Shown piece by piece: positions 36,216 through 46,110 of a stretch of DNA of 64,000 nt (the first letter of the stretch is position 1; each line of letters starts with the position of its first letter). The stretch is from Agrobacterium cucumeris (GTDB lineage Bacteria > Pseudomonadota > Alphaproteobacteria > Rhizobiales > Rhizobiaceae): assembly GCF_030036535.1 (NCBI RefSeq), contig NZ_CP080387.1:1364001-1428000 (forward strand). The letters run 5' to 3'. The notes under the pieces are model-generated. The model was not told the origin of the DNA, did no database searches, and saw only the letters and a program-made list of their open reading frames with translations. A program made the position numbers and the translations under genes.

Positions 36216-36697
36216 TAGAGATGCCCCGCCGCGCAAACGCGACGGATGCGAGACGACCCTCCCAAAAAGGCCTGAGGCGCCCGCCTCTGGCCTTTTTTCG
36301 TTTTGGGAATTTCTGACGGCGTAAGCGGCTCTCTCCTGCATATGCGAAGAGCAGCGGATGAAAAAATCGCCCTATTCCCCCATGCCCGCACAACGCTTGA
36401 GCAAGGCTAAAACCGCTTTCGCTCCACTAAACCTCCCCAAAATGCCTCTTCATCGCCGCAACGGGCCACCAGACCCATCCAAACCGCCCGAAACACAGAC
36501 ATTTCCGCTTATATTTTGCTCAGATGATATTCAGAGCCGCAAATTTAGCCGACATAGTGCACAAATGCATGGCAGTAGCCTAAATTCTGCACTGCACAAC
36601 ATGGCTTAATGTCTATATATAAACCTCAACAGCCGAGAGCACAGAGAAACACTGAGCCGGCAGACGAAATCAACAGAGATAGATTGAGGAAACGACC
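36216..36697. other. Region between the two DUF1127 genes
   Basis: It contains the terminator and then about 400 bases without a credible gene. The last part (36590-36697) is moderately AT-rich and probably carries the promoter of copy 2. No other element is seen. Confidence 0.45.
36264..36298 (+). terminator. Strong intrinsic terminator after DUF1127 copy 1
   Basis: Nine bases (AAAAAGGCC) at 36264-36272, one mismatch, then six more pairs (GAGGCG/CGCCTC) around a two-base loop. The closing side ends in a T-run through 36298. Confidence 0.92.
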
Positions 36698-36841
36698 ATG
36701 AACCCTATCCGCATTGCAAAGAACTGGATCTCCTACCGCCGCACGATCAACGAACTCGGCAGCCTCTCCAACCAGGCTCTGAGCGACATCGGTCTGACCC
36801 GTTACGACATCCGTAACGTAGCAGCCCGTTCGTTCCGCTAA
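36698..36841 (+). CDS. DUF1127 small protein (copy 2)
   Basis: A 47-residue paralogue of copy 1: MNPIRIAKNWISYRRT, then ELGSLSNQALSDIGL and RYDIRNVAARSF. The shared core (ELG, LSDIGL/LSDLGIG, DIR) and basic helices show common origin, but the ends differ. GAGGAAACGACC precedes the ATG. Its own terminator at 36907 and the separate leader suggest independent control of the two copies. Confidence 0.9.
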   Translation: MNPIRIAKNWISYRRTINELGSLSNQALSDIGLTRYDIRNVAARSFR

Positions 36842-36906
36842 GGCGTAAACGATCGTCCCGCTGCCCGACCTCCAGGGCGCGACGATCGAGCGACAGGTAA
36901 AGAAAG

Positions 36907-36928
36907 CGGCGCCTCTGGCGCCGTTTTT
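36907..36928 (+). terminator. Intrinsic terminator after DUF1127 copy 2
   Basis: A perfect 7-bp stem (CGGCGCC with GGCGCCG, 3-base loop) is followed by GTTTTTG, so five Ts. Confidence 0.88.
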
Positions 36929-36980
36929 GATTCTGGCAGTCGGCTGCAAGCAGCTTTTTTTTGAAGATGCACTCCGGGCA

Positions 36981-37475
36981 TCCGCCACCATTCGGTTTTA
37001 CAGAGCCGGTCGGCATTTCGGATACAGGCGCTATGCCAAACACATTGGGTTCGAGATCGCCGCTTGTTTCTTCTCCCCGTCGGGGAGAAGGTTGCCCGAA
37101 GGGTCGGATGAGGGCTAGCTCTCCGAATATCTCTACCCTCGCCCCCTCATCCGGCTGCCGCGGACTTCTCCCCCTCGGGGAGAAGAAGCAGGCGGCAGGC
37201 GCTCGCTCCCCAGATGCTTGTCGGCTTTTTAGCCCTGCCGCGAACTTGATAGCCTGACTATCCTCATATCCGCCACCCTTAAAAATAGAGCTTGTCCGCA
37301 TCTCGGATACGGGCGCTACGCCAAACACATCGGGGTCGAGATCGCCGCTTGTTTCTTCTCCCCGCCGGGGAGAAGGTGGCCCGAAGGGTCGGATGAGGGG
37401 GTAGCTCTCAGAATATCGCTACCCTCGCCCCTTCATCCCGCTGCCGCGGACTTCTCCCCCTCGGGGAGAAGAAGC
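36981..37475. repeat. Tandem duplication of about 288 bp carrying RIME copies 7 and 8
   Basis: TCCGCCACC starts unit 1 at 36981 and unit 2 at 37269. The ATACAGGCGCTATGCC-type flank and AGATCGCCGCTTG recur at the same offset with several base changes. Each unit includes one RIME-like palindrome (37066-37188 and 37351-37475). Unit 1's spacer has GGATGAGGGCTAGCTC, while unit 2 has GGATGAGGGGGTAGCTC. It lies in a region of about 830 bases without a gene between DUF1127 copy 2 and trmFO. Confidence 0.8.
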
Positions 37476-37684
37476 AGGCGGCACGCGCCGTTTCGCAATG
37501 CCCCGCGCCTCTTCCTCGCCCGCCCAATCCCAAAAACATTTGGCTGCCCCGGCCATGCATGCTAGTGCATCCCGCAACAATGCCGCGTCCTCTGGGACCC
37601 GCGCGAAACAATCACTCAAGAGACAGCCGCCGAACGGGAGCCTCTGCCCCGCATGCGGCCCATGGACGCCAGATGGACGCCAGC

Positions 37685-39130
37685 ATGCAAGACAAGACCC
37701 ATTCTCCCATTCACGTCGTGGGCGGCGGATTGGCCGGTTCGGAAGCCGCGTGGCAGATCGCGCAGAGCGGCGTGCCCGTCATCCTGCATGAAATGCGTGG
37801 CGTGCGCGGCACGGACGCGCATAAGGGCGACAGCTTGGCGGAACTGGTCTGTTCCAACTCCTTCCGCTCGGACGATGCGACGGCCAATGCGGTCGGCGTC
37901 ATCCATGCCGAAATGCGGCTTGCCGGTTCGCTGATCATGGCCTGCGCTGACAAACATCAGGTACCGGCCGGCGGCGCGCTTGCCGTCGACCGCGACGGGT
38001 TTTCGCTTGCCGTTACCGAAATGCTGCAACTTCACCCGCTGGTGACGATTGTCCGCGAGGAGGTTTCCGGCCTGCCGCCGAAGGAATGGGGCAGCACCAT
38101 CATCGCCACCGGGCCGCTCACCTCGCCGGATCTGGCGGCAGCGGTCCAGGCCGAAACGGGTGAGGATGCGCTGGCCTTTTTCGACGCCATCGCCCCGATC
38201 GTCCACCGCGACAGCATCAACATGGATATCTGCTGGTACCAGTCGCGTTACGACAAGGTCGGCCCCGGCGGCACGGGCAAGGACTACATCAACTGCCCGA
38301 TGGACGAAGAGCAATATAACGCCTTCATCGACGCGCTGATTGCCGGCGACACGGTCGGTTTCAAGGAATGGGAAGGCACGCCCTATTTCGACGGCTGCCT
38401 GCCGATCGAAATCATGGCCGAACGTGGCCGCCAGACGCTGCGCCATGGCCCGATGAAACCGATGGGGCTGACCAATTCACACAACCCCACCGTCAAGGCC
38501 TATGCCGTGGTGCAGCTGCGCCAGGACAATGCGCTCGGCACGCTCTACAACATGGTCGGTTTCCAGACGAAACTGAAATACGGCGTGCAGGCGGATGTGT
38601 TCCGCATGATTCCGGGCCTCGAAAATGCGGAATTCGCCCGCCTCGGCGGCCTGCACCGCAACACCTATATCGATTCCCCTGTCCTGCTCGATCCGTCGCT
38701 GAAGCTGAAATCCCGCCCCGACCTGCGCTTCGCCGGCCAGATCACCGGCTGCGAGGGTTATGTGGAAAGCGCCTCCGTCGGCCTTCTCGCCGGCCGCTTC
38801 GCCGCCGCCGAACGCAAGGGCGAGGCCCTGAGCCTGCCGCCGGCCACCACGGCGCTTGGCTCGCTTCTCAACCACATCACCGGCGGCCATCTTTCCTCAG
38901 ATGATGAGCCGGGCAAGCGTTCCTTCCAGCCGATGAACATCAATTTCGGCCTGTTCCCCGAACTGGAGCCGGGCTCCATCGTCAAGCCGGAGGGCGTGAA
39001 ACGTTTTCGCGGCAAGGACAAGACGATTATGAAACGCCAGCTGGTTGCAGCGCGGGCGCTGAAGGATTGCGCGGAATGGCTGGGGATGGGCGAAACCGCC
39101 CCGGCAGCCGGTGCCGCGCTGGATCATTGA
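37685..39130 (+). CDS. trmFO: Methylenetetrahydrofolate-tRNA-(uracil-5-)-methyltransferase TrmFO
   Basis: A 481-residue flavoenzyme that methylates U54 of tRNA using methylenetetrahydrofolate. Landmarks are the FAD-binding [11 protein letters not shown] near the start, [45 protein letters not shown] and a late [22 protein letters not shown]. It fits the Gid/TrmFO family in length and order. ATG codons at 37685 and 37673 are the candidates; neither has a good ribosome site. It follows the RIME duplication. Confidence 0.93.
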   Translation: MQDKTHSPIHVVGGGLAGSEAAWQIAQSGVPVILHEMRGVRGTDAHKGDSLAELVCSNSFRSDDATANAVGVIHAEMRLAGSLIMACADKHQVPAGGALAVDRDGFSLAVTEMLQLHPLVTIVREEVSGLPPKEWGSTIIATGPLTSPDLAAAVQAETGEDALAFFDAIAPIVHRDSINMDICWYQSRYDKVGPGGTGKDYINCPMDEEQYNAFIDALIAGDTVGFKEWEGTPYFDGCLPIEIMAERGRQTLRHGPMKPMGLTNSHNPTVKAYAVVQLRQDNALGTLYNMVGFQTKLKYGVQADVFRMIPGLENAEFARLGGLHRNTYIDSPVLLDPSLKLKSRPDLRFAGQITGCEGYVESASVGLLAGRFAAAERKGEALSLPPATTALGSLLNHITGGHLSSDDEPGKRSFQPMNINFGLFPELEPGSIVKPEGVKRFRGKDKTIMKRQLVAARALKDCAEWLGMGETAPAAGAALDH

Positions 39131-39173
39131 ATGATCGAAGCATTGGCCAGGCAGCGTTCCGTGGCCAATACCG

Positions 39174-39752
39174 TCAGCGAACATTCCAGAAGGACCAGTC
39201 CGACTTGCCCTTCTGGTATTTGTAGTGCCGCGAGAAATACGGATTGACCGTCGCGACATATTCGAACTCGATGGTCGTAGGGCGCAGGAACGAGAATAAC
39301 GGGCTATATTTATAACGCCCCGAAATCACGATGACGGCTTCTTCTTCCTTGAAATTCCCCGCCTTCAGCATCTTGTCCCAGGTGACGGCTTCTGCGGAGC
39401 CGAAGAAGTTGTAAGGCGCAAATTCGACCGTTGCGACACCGCCCACCAGCCTGGCGCTCCGCAAGGTCAGATCGAGCTCCTCCGGATTGAGCGGCTGCCC
39501 GGCGTCGATGACAAAGGTTTTCACTCCTGTCCTCACCCGCTCCTCGAATTCCGGGAAACGGGCGGACCAGCGGGCTGTATTATCGACAACCGTGACGAAA
39601 CGGTCATAACTCAGCCAGCCACGACCGGTCTCGATCATCACCGCCAGAAAAATAATCAGCATCGGCAATAGCAGCGAGAATTCCACGGCGGCCACGCCGG
39701 AGCGCGATCGCAGCATGGCGGCGAAGACGGATTTCAGCCGAAACCTCATCAT
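39174..39752 (-). CDS. TadE/TadG-family pseudopilin-like protein
   Basis: A 192-residue protein, last of three Tad-like genes on this strand. The N-terminal segment RSRSGVAAVEFSLLLPMLIIFLAVM (about residues 15-40) is the TadE hydrophobic helix with a processing-type glutamate. The rest (NFFGSAEAVTW, EEEAVIVISGRYKYSPL) is extracytoplasmic. It starts ATGATG at 39752, overlapping the upstream gene's stop. Tad proteins of this kind help assemble Flp/Tad-type pili. No pilus ATPase or pilin subunit is in this window. Confidence 0.75.
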   Translation of the reverse strand: MMRFRLKSVFAAMLRSRSGVAAVEFSLLLPMLIIFLAVMIETGRGWLSYDRFVTVVDNTARWSARFPEFEERVRTGVKTFVIDAGQPLNPEELDLTLRSARLVGGVATVEFAPYNFFGSAEAVTWDKMLKAGNFKEEEAVIVISGRYKYSPLFSFLRPTTIEFEYVATVNPYFSRHYKYQKGKSDWSFWNVR

Positions 39753-40276
39753 TCCGTCACCCGAACGGCGGTGATCGCCAGGGAGATATTCTGCAGTTGC
39801 GGCTGCTTGTCGCCGCCGCTGGGGATCAGCAGACGCGTCGTGGGCAGAATGAATGGCCAATTGTACCCAAGCGCCAGAAGATATTGCCCGGCATTTTTAT
39901 CCGGCACCTGAAACCTGTTCTCGACCGGAAATGTCAGCGGCACGGCGGTGAAATCCGCGTCCGGGATCGGGACGAGCGTTATCTTCATGTCGCTTTCCGT
40001 CGTGCCGAGCAGGAAATTGGAGGCGATCACCCGCCTGAAATCGATTTCAGTAACCGCCGTATGGCTTGCCGCCGCCTTGCGCAGCATTTCCGCGCCGGCA
40101 TTGGCCGCCGTTGCCAGATTGAGAGTGAGCAGCAGCGCCAGACCGACCTCGAAAATGCCGAAGACCAGCAGAAAATAGACCGGCAGAAGCAGACCGAACT
40201 CGACGGCGGTGGCCGCCCGGATATCGAGCGCATAAGAGCGGAACCGAGCGAGCCCTTTATTTCGGTGAATCGACAT
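39749..40276 (-). CDS. TadE-family protein
   Basis: A 175-residue protein with the TadE-type helix DIRAATAVEFGLLLPVYFLLVFGIFEVGLALLL (about residues 18-50), including the conserved Glu five residues into the hydrophobic run. It overlaps both neighbours (20 bases with the upstream TadG-like gene, four bases with the downstream one), so the three are co-translated. The C-terminal part carries prolines (PTTRLLIPSGG) and no cysteines. The likely role is a minor pseudopilin of a Tad-type pilus. Confidence 0.8.
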   Translation of the reverse strand: MSIHRNKGLARFRSYALDIRAATAVEFGLLLPVYFLLVFGIFEVGLALLLTLNLATAANAGAEMLRKAAASHTAVTEIDFRRVIASNFLLGTTESDMKITLVPIPDADFTAVPLTFPVENRFQVPDKNAGQYLLALGYNWPFILPTTRLLIPSGGDKQPQLQNISLAITAVRVTE

Positions 40277-41507
40277 ACTTCACCTCAAAAGCCGTGATGA
40301 TGCCGCCAAGACTGTCGCTTTTGCCGCCTGCGGCAATCGTCAGCTTGTAGACGGAGTAGGTATCGACCGTGATCGAATACGTGCGGCGCTCCCAGAAGAC
40401 CTTGCCCTTCTGCGCCATTTCGATGATCTTCTTTTCGGGGCCCAATTGCGGACGCTGGAGCTGCAGGAAGATGTCGATGTCGTTGGTGCCGCCATAGGCG
40501 TCGTTGCGGCCATTATACCAGACCGAAACCTCATATTTTCCGGGGTGCAGTTCCACAATCTTGAAAATGGAACTGTTGGCGTCTCTTCTCTTTTGCCCTT
40601 CCCAATGGCTGTCCAGTTCCACCACATATTTGGTCGGCGGTATCCCGCCATCCGCGGCAGTCAGAATGGAAGGTTTTTGCAACTCTTCCGATTCAGGCGG
40701 ACATGGATTTGTTGCCGCGGATTGCGACGCGTCCTTCTCGGATTCTTTCAGTTTGTTGTTATTTTTCGGATCTTTCACGTCAGTCGATGCGACGTCCTGC
40801 TGTGAGACGCTGACGCAAGCAGGTCCAGCATCCTTCTTCGGCTCGTCATAACCCTGCCAGCCGAATTTTTTGCGGCACGCCGCATTGCTCCAGTCCTGAA
40901 GCTCGATGCCGGGGCCCGTGCCACCATTCCATCCAATTTCCTCATAGCTGACGACGCCCCAGCACCCATTCATGGCGTTGGGGCCTTTACCGTTTTCGAG
41001 AATCCGGTCTTTACCGTTCAGCCGGTCGAATGTGTTGTTTACGATCACCTCGCCGTCATACGGATAGGGAGGAATACCGTCGCAACGGTAAGTCAGCGCG
41101 TAGTCCATCTTTTCGACATTGAACAGGCCGCCCAACACCGTCTTATAGGTAAATTTCGCGTCGATATCGGTGGTCAGCCAGTCGATCGTCACGTCGCGGC
41201 TCACCACCTCCTGTTTGGTGGAGGTGATAAGCGCATCGAATGTATCCAGCACGTTTTTGCGGCGAACTTCATCGAGAGGCACATTCGTACGGGTCGGTTT
41301 CGTCGAGCGCTCACAGGCCTGCGCGATCACCCGCTTTGACTGGCTGTAATAGGCCAGCGCCCGGCCGCCTTCGAACAATAGCCCGAATGTGAACAGAAAA
41401 ACCGGCATCAGCAATGCCGTCATGATCGCAAAATTTCCCCGCCGATCCTGAAGAAGCAGGCGGAAATGATGCGCCGACGCGCTCAAGATTTTTTCAATAT
41501 GAAACAT
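40257..41507 (-). CDS. TadG-like protein with C-terminal beta-sandwich-like region
   Basis: A 416-residue protein. An N-terminal DRRGNFAIMTALLMPVFLFTFGLLFEGG segment (about 22-49) is the TadG/TadE helix with the processing region ahead of it. The middle holds SKRVIAQACERS and then CDGIPPYPYDGEV. The C-terminal 130 residues (YVVELDSHWEG, FKIVELHPGKYEVSVWYNGR, NDIDIFLQLQ, YSITVDTYSVYKLTIAAGG) form a beta-strand-rich region resembling a carbohydrate-binding sandwich. No vWA (MIDAS) motif is seen, unlike many TadGs. It begins the three-gene run. Confidence 0.75.
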   Translation of the reverse strand: MFHIEKILSASAHHFRLLLQDRRGNFAIMTALLMPVFLFTFGLLFEGGRALAYYSQSKRVIAQACERSTKPTRTNVPLDEVRRKNVLDTFDALITSTKQEVVSRDVTIDWLTTDIDAKFTYKTVLGGLFNVEKMDYALTYRCDGIPPYPYDGEVIVNNTFDRLNGKDRILENGKGPNAMNGCWGVVSYEEIGWNGGTGPGIELQDWSNAACRKKFGWQGYDEPKKDAGPACVSVSQQDVASTDVKDPKNNNKLKESEKDASQSAATNPCPPESEELQKPSILTAADGGIPPTKYVVELDSHWEGQKRRDANSSIFKIVELHPGKYEVSVWYNGRNDAYGGTNDIDIFLQLQRPQLGPEKKIIEMAQKGKVFWERRTYSITVDTYSVYKLTIAAGGKSDSLGGIITAFEVKYVDSPK

Positions 41508-42057
41508 CTGCAATAATCGCTTTTCATCCAACCGCCACGGATCGCCCCGGCTCCTCCCCAGCCGGACACACAAAGACTGCAGCCGGGCGAAATCCCCTGG
41601 GGCCACAGGATACAAACTCAGCAAAACCGCTGATGCTCGCCGCGATCATGGCGGCGCGACACAAGTGGCGAAGGCCTGTTGCATTCGCGAGATAAAGGTA
41701 TTTTCCGGAACCACCGATCGATGGCAGCCCAATTTCATTCGTCATTTTATATGGCGAATTAAACATCAGATTCGTAAATTAAAGATCACCAGAACATCAA
41801 AAATAGTATGTAAAATCATATATTTAAATCAGATATTCATAATTTATTATAGTCGAAATATTCAATTGAATACGCCAGGTCGATATTCGATTGCGGATAC
41901 AATCTTGCCGAGGCTCGCCCTCCTTCTCCGGTGCGGAGACAGCTTCACTTTTTTGGTCGTAACTGAGACGTGAAGGTCGCTTTTGCCCCTTGTCCCTGCC
42001 GGCAAGCTCGGGCAAAACAGCCCTATCCAATCATCAGACAACGCCAGGAGATCGAAA
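41508..42057. other. Intergenic region with an AT-rich core
   Basis: The 550-base gap separates the divergent Tad run and the formaldehyde dehydrogenase gene. From about 41752 to 41880 it is AT-rich, which probably marks promoters. No other feature is apparent. Confidence 0.5.
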
Positions 42058-43185
<1,128 letters not shown>

Positions 43186-43202
43186 TCCGCCAATGACAGG
43201 AG

Positions 43203-43225
43203 GCGGGCGCGTTTGGCGCGCCTGC
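43203..43225 (+). terminator. Terminator after the formaldehyde dehydrogenase gene
   Basis: A 9-bp stem (43203-43211 with 43217-43225, one G-U pair) is followed by TTTC, 17 bases after the stop. Confidence 0.7.
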
Positions 43226-43371
43226 TTTCATGCAAACGTGATCGGCTCCGCCGCCTTGCAGCCCAGGCGATTAACGGGACAGTAAATCTATCGTCGTAAG
43301 CCAGTACTACGCGGCGAAGTTGAAAAATCTCTTTCCCCGGCCAGTTAACGCCAGATTGCGGAGAGCGACCC

Positions 43372-44211
43372 CTGAAAATCGTACCGATTGACAACGGAAA
43401 CCGCGCCGCCGCCGTTGCCCTTTTGGCGAAAGGTTTCCCCGAAAAAAGCGAGGTCTTCTGGTCCCGCGGGCTGGCGCTTATCAGCGACCACCATGCGCGT
43501 CGGGAACTTGGTCCGATCGGGCAATTGCTGATGAAGGGTGAGAACGCGGAGGGCGTTCTGTTGACGATCAAAAGCCGCCTGCCCGAAACCGGCAGGATCG
43601 TCGCCAACCTGTCCAGCTGGTATGTCGAGCCTTCATGCCGGTGGTTCGCACCGCGCATGCTGCAAATGGCCTCCTCGTCCGAGGAAGAGCTGTTTACCGA
43701 CCTCACCCCGTCTCCCGAAGCCTGCAAGCTGAACGAGCGGCTCGGTTTTCATACGGTGACGGAACACACGCTTTTTTATCCACTGCCGCTCAAGGCTCTG
43801 CGTCCCTCGGGCGCGCGGCTCAGCCCACTTGCCGCCGTGTCGGCCGATACCCTGCCGGCCGCAATGCGCGAGATGCTCGAAGATCACCTGCGGCTCGGCT
43901 GCATCGTCGCCATAATGCAGGCGGATGGCCATCACCATCCGCTGGTATTCTTGAAAACCACGACCAAGAAGCTGCCCTCCGCCCGGCTGATTTATTGCGA
44001 GGACCGAGAGGTAGCGCAAAGGCATATTTCCGCAATCGCCCGTCATCTTCTTGGCCGAGGCAGGCTTGCCCTGACCATGTCGGCACTTGATGGTGAGCGC
44101 AATGCCGGCGGGTTTGCCGCACATAAATTCGCACCGATACAAGTAAAAGGCGCATGGAACCCACATTTTATTAACGAAACATACTCAGAGTTGGTGTTAT
44201 TGCCACCCTAG
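43372..44211 (+). CDS. GNAT-family acyltransferase-like protein, apparent CTG start
   Basis: About 279 residues. A GNAT-like N-terminal domain begins LKIVPIDNGNRAAAVALLAKGF and includes the beta4 strand ANLSSWYVEP and a family-like FTDLTPSPEACKLNERLGF. No ATG or GTG precedes this coherent N-terminus after the in-frame stop at 43321. The CTG at 43372 follows GGAGAG eight bases upstream, while a TTG at 43423 would cut the fold. The gene precedes an acyl carrier protein, ligase and decarboxylase, so it may transfer the acyl or aminoacyl group of that carrier. It could instead be an unrelated acetyltransferase. Confidence 0.7.
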   Translation: MKIVPIDNGNRAAAVALLAKGFPEKSEVFWSRGLALISDHHARRELGPIGQLLMKGENAEGVLLTIKSRLPETGRIVANLSSWYVEPSCRWFAPRMLQMASSSEEELFTDLTPSPEACKLNERLGFHTVTEHTLFYPLPLKALRPSGARLSPLAAVSADTLPAAMREMLEDHLRLGCIVAIMQADGHHHPLVFLKTTTKKLPSARLIYCEDREVAQRHISAIARHLLGRGRLALTMSALDGERNAGGFAAHKFAPIQVKGAWNPHFINETYSELVLLPP

Positions 44212-44317
44212 GTATTTTACTGAACCATAGCTGACCTGACAGGTTCTCGACCTTTATAGATAAAGCGTCATTCCGGGCAGGTTTTATGGGGAACAAACGG
44301 GACATCGGAGAACAAGC

Positions 44318-44581
44318 ATGCTTGCCGCAAAGAAAAGCGAAACCAACGTTGCTGATACCATCTACTCCTATCTCTCGAACCGTTTTCCCGCCTATGCACC
44401 TTTTACCGACGATACATTGCTTCTCGAAGGAGGCGTGATCGATTCGCTCGGTTTTCTGGAATTGATGATCTTCCTCGGCGAGACTTTTGGCATCGTTCTC
44501 GATGACGAGCATTTCACGCCTGACAATCTCGGCACACCCGCCGATCTCATCGCCTTCGTCCTCAGGGAACGAAGGAAATGA
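44318..44581 (+). CDS. Acyl carrier protein
   Basis: An 87-residue carrier protein with the phosphopantetheine attachment motif GVIDSLGFLEL, serine at about residue 46. Helices flank it and a GIVLDDEHFTPDNLGTPADL loop follows. It ends ATGA-style with the next gene (stop overlaps the ligase ATG at 44578). It is distinct from the main fatty-acid ACP, which has no place in this cluster. It should be charged by the downstream AMP-forming ligase. Confidence 0.93.
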   Translation: MLAAKKSETNVADTIYSYLSNRFPAYAPFTDDTLLLEGGVIDSLGFLELMIFLGETFGIVLDDEHFTPDNLGTPADLIAFVLRERRK

Positions 44582-46110
44582 CACCCCATTTCCTGCTGCA
44601 TCACCTGCTCACCGCCCAGGCGGCAAGCGACGATCAGGCCCTTGTCCATAAAGATATAGCCCTGACCTATCGGGAATTCGCGCAGGCGGCGAACCGCTGC
44701 GCGGCAGCCCTGCAGCAGGCCGGCGCAGAGCGCGGTGACCGCGTCGTCATTTTCCTGCCGCGCGGCATCGAGGAATGCTGGTCGATCTTCGGCGTCAGCA
44801 TGGCATCCTGTGTTTTTGTGCCGGTCAACGCGCTGCTGAAATCACAGCAGATCCGCCATATCATCACGGATTGCGGCGCGAAAATAGTCATCAGCAGCAG
44901 GGCAATGCAGGAAGAACTCGGCGCAGCGCTGGAAGGCCTGCCGGATGTGAGCCTATTGCTGGCGGAAGATATCGAGAGCAGCACAAACGCACCTGCCCGC
45001 CCTTCGGCGGCAATCGGCGAGGACCTCGCGGCGATCCTCTATACCTCCGGCTCCACCGGCTCGCCGAAGGGCGTGATGCTGTCGCACCGCAATCTTCTGG
45101 CCGGCGCGCGCATCGTGCGGACCTATCTCGAAATTACCGCAAGCGACCGCATTCTTTCCCTCCTGCCCTTCAGCTTTGACTACGGCCTGAACCAGCTGCT
45201 GACGGCTGTGGAACAGGGCGCGACCACGATCATCTCCACCTTCCGGCTGGGCGACGATATCGTCCGCGATCTGCGCGACCATGCCGTGACGGGTCTCGCC
45301 GGCGTGCCGACCGTCTGGGCGATCCTGACCAGAGCGGCCCCGTCGCTCGCAAAGACGCCACTGCCGCATCTGCGCTACATCACCAATTCCGGCGGGCGTG
45401 TGCCGCAGGAAACCGTAAAAGCGCTGCGCGAAAAGCTGCCGGATACGAAAATCTACCTGATGTATGGTCTGACCGAGGCTTTCCGCTCCACCTTCCTGCC
45501 ACCGGAAGAAATCGACAGCCGCCCGACCTCCATCGGCAAGGCCATTCCGGAATGCGAAATCTTCATCGTCACCGACAAGGGACAACGGGCAAAACCGGGC
45601 GAGCCAGGCATTCTCGTCCACCGCGGCCCGACCGTATCGCTGGGCTACTGGAACCGGCCGGAAGACACGGCAAAAGTGCTGCGCCCTCATCCTTTCACTC
45701 CAGCGGCGCTGGGCGGCGAAACCGTCTGTTATTCCGGTGATCTGGCGGTGGAAGATGAGGACGGTTTCTTCAGCTTCGTTGCCCGCAACGATGCGATGAT
45801 CAAATCGTCAGGCTATCGCATCAGCCCGACAGAGGTGGAGGAAAGCCTGATGTCGACAGGGCTGTTCCAGCAGGTCGCCGTCATTGGTCTGCCGGACCCC
45901 TTTGCCGGTGAAAGGGTGCATGCCGTGGCAACCGCCGCCAATGAAAATATCGACGTTTCGGCAGCCCTTAAGAAAGCCGCCGAAATGCTCGCTCCCTTCA
46001 TGATCCCGCGCGCCATCGAACTGGTCGACCGGCTGCCGGTCACCGCCAATGGCAAGGTGGATTACCGCGCGCTGGTGCGCGAACGGACGGACAATGTCGC
46101 CCACGGATAA
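44578..46110 (+). CDS. AMP-forming acyl/aminoacyl-ACP ligase (ANL family)
   Basis: A 510-residue adenylating enzyme with core A3 motif YTSGSTGSPKGVM, A5-type YGLTEAFRSTF, A8-type FVARNDAMIKSSGYR and the catalytic lysine in TANGKVDYRAL near the end. It overlaps the ACP gene and is overlapped by the decarboxylase gene, so the three are co-translated. It resembles ligases found beside a PLP decarboxylase in exosortase-A-type clusters, but the substrate (fatty acid or amino acid) cannot be read from sequence. It presumably loads the ACP. Confidence 0.9.
   Translation: MTPHFLLHHLLTAQAASDDQALVHKDIALTYREFAQAANRCAAALQQAGAERGDRVVIFLPRGIEECWSIFGVSMASCVFVPVNALLKSQQIRHIITDCGAKIVISSRAMQEELGAALEGLPDVSLLLAEDIESSTNAPARPSAAIGEDLAAILYTSGSTGSPKGVMLSHRNLLAGARIVRTYLEITASDRILSLLPFSFDYGLNQLLTAVEQGATTIISTFRLGDDIVRDLRDHAVTGLAGVPTVWAILTRAAPSLAKTPLPHLRYITNSGGRVPQETVKALREKLPDTKIYLMYGLTEAFRSTFLPPEEIDSRPTSIGKAIPECEIFIVTDKGQRAKPGEPGILVHRGPTVSLGYWNRPEDTAKVLRPHPFTPAALGGETVCYSGDLAVEDEDGFFSFVARNDAMIKSSGYRISPTEVEESLMSTGLFQQVAVIGLPDPFAGERVHAVATAANENIDVSAALKKAAEMLAPFMIPRAIELVDRLPVTANGKVDYRALVRERTDNVAHG

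Noticed and set aside
36981..37475. Repeated blocks that might be taken for a CRISPR array
   Set aside because: Two units with 288-base spacing and internal palindromes; repeats are RIME-like, there are no regular spacers and no cas genes.
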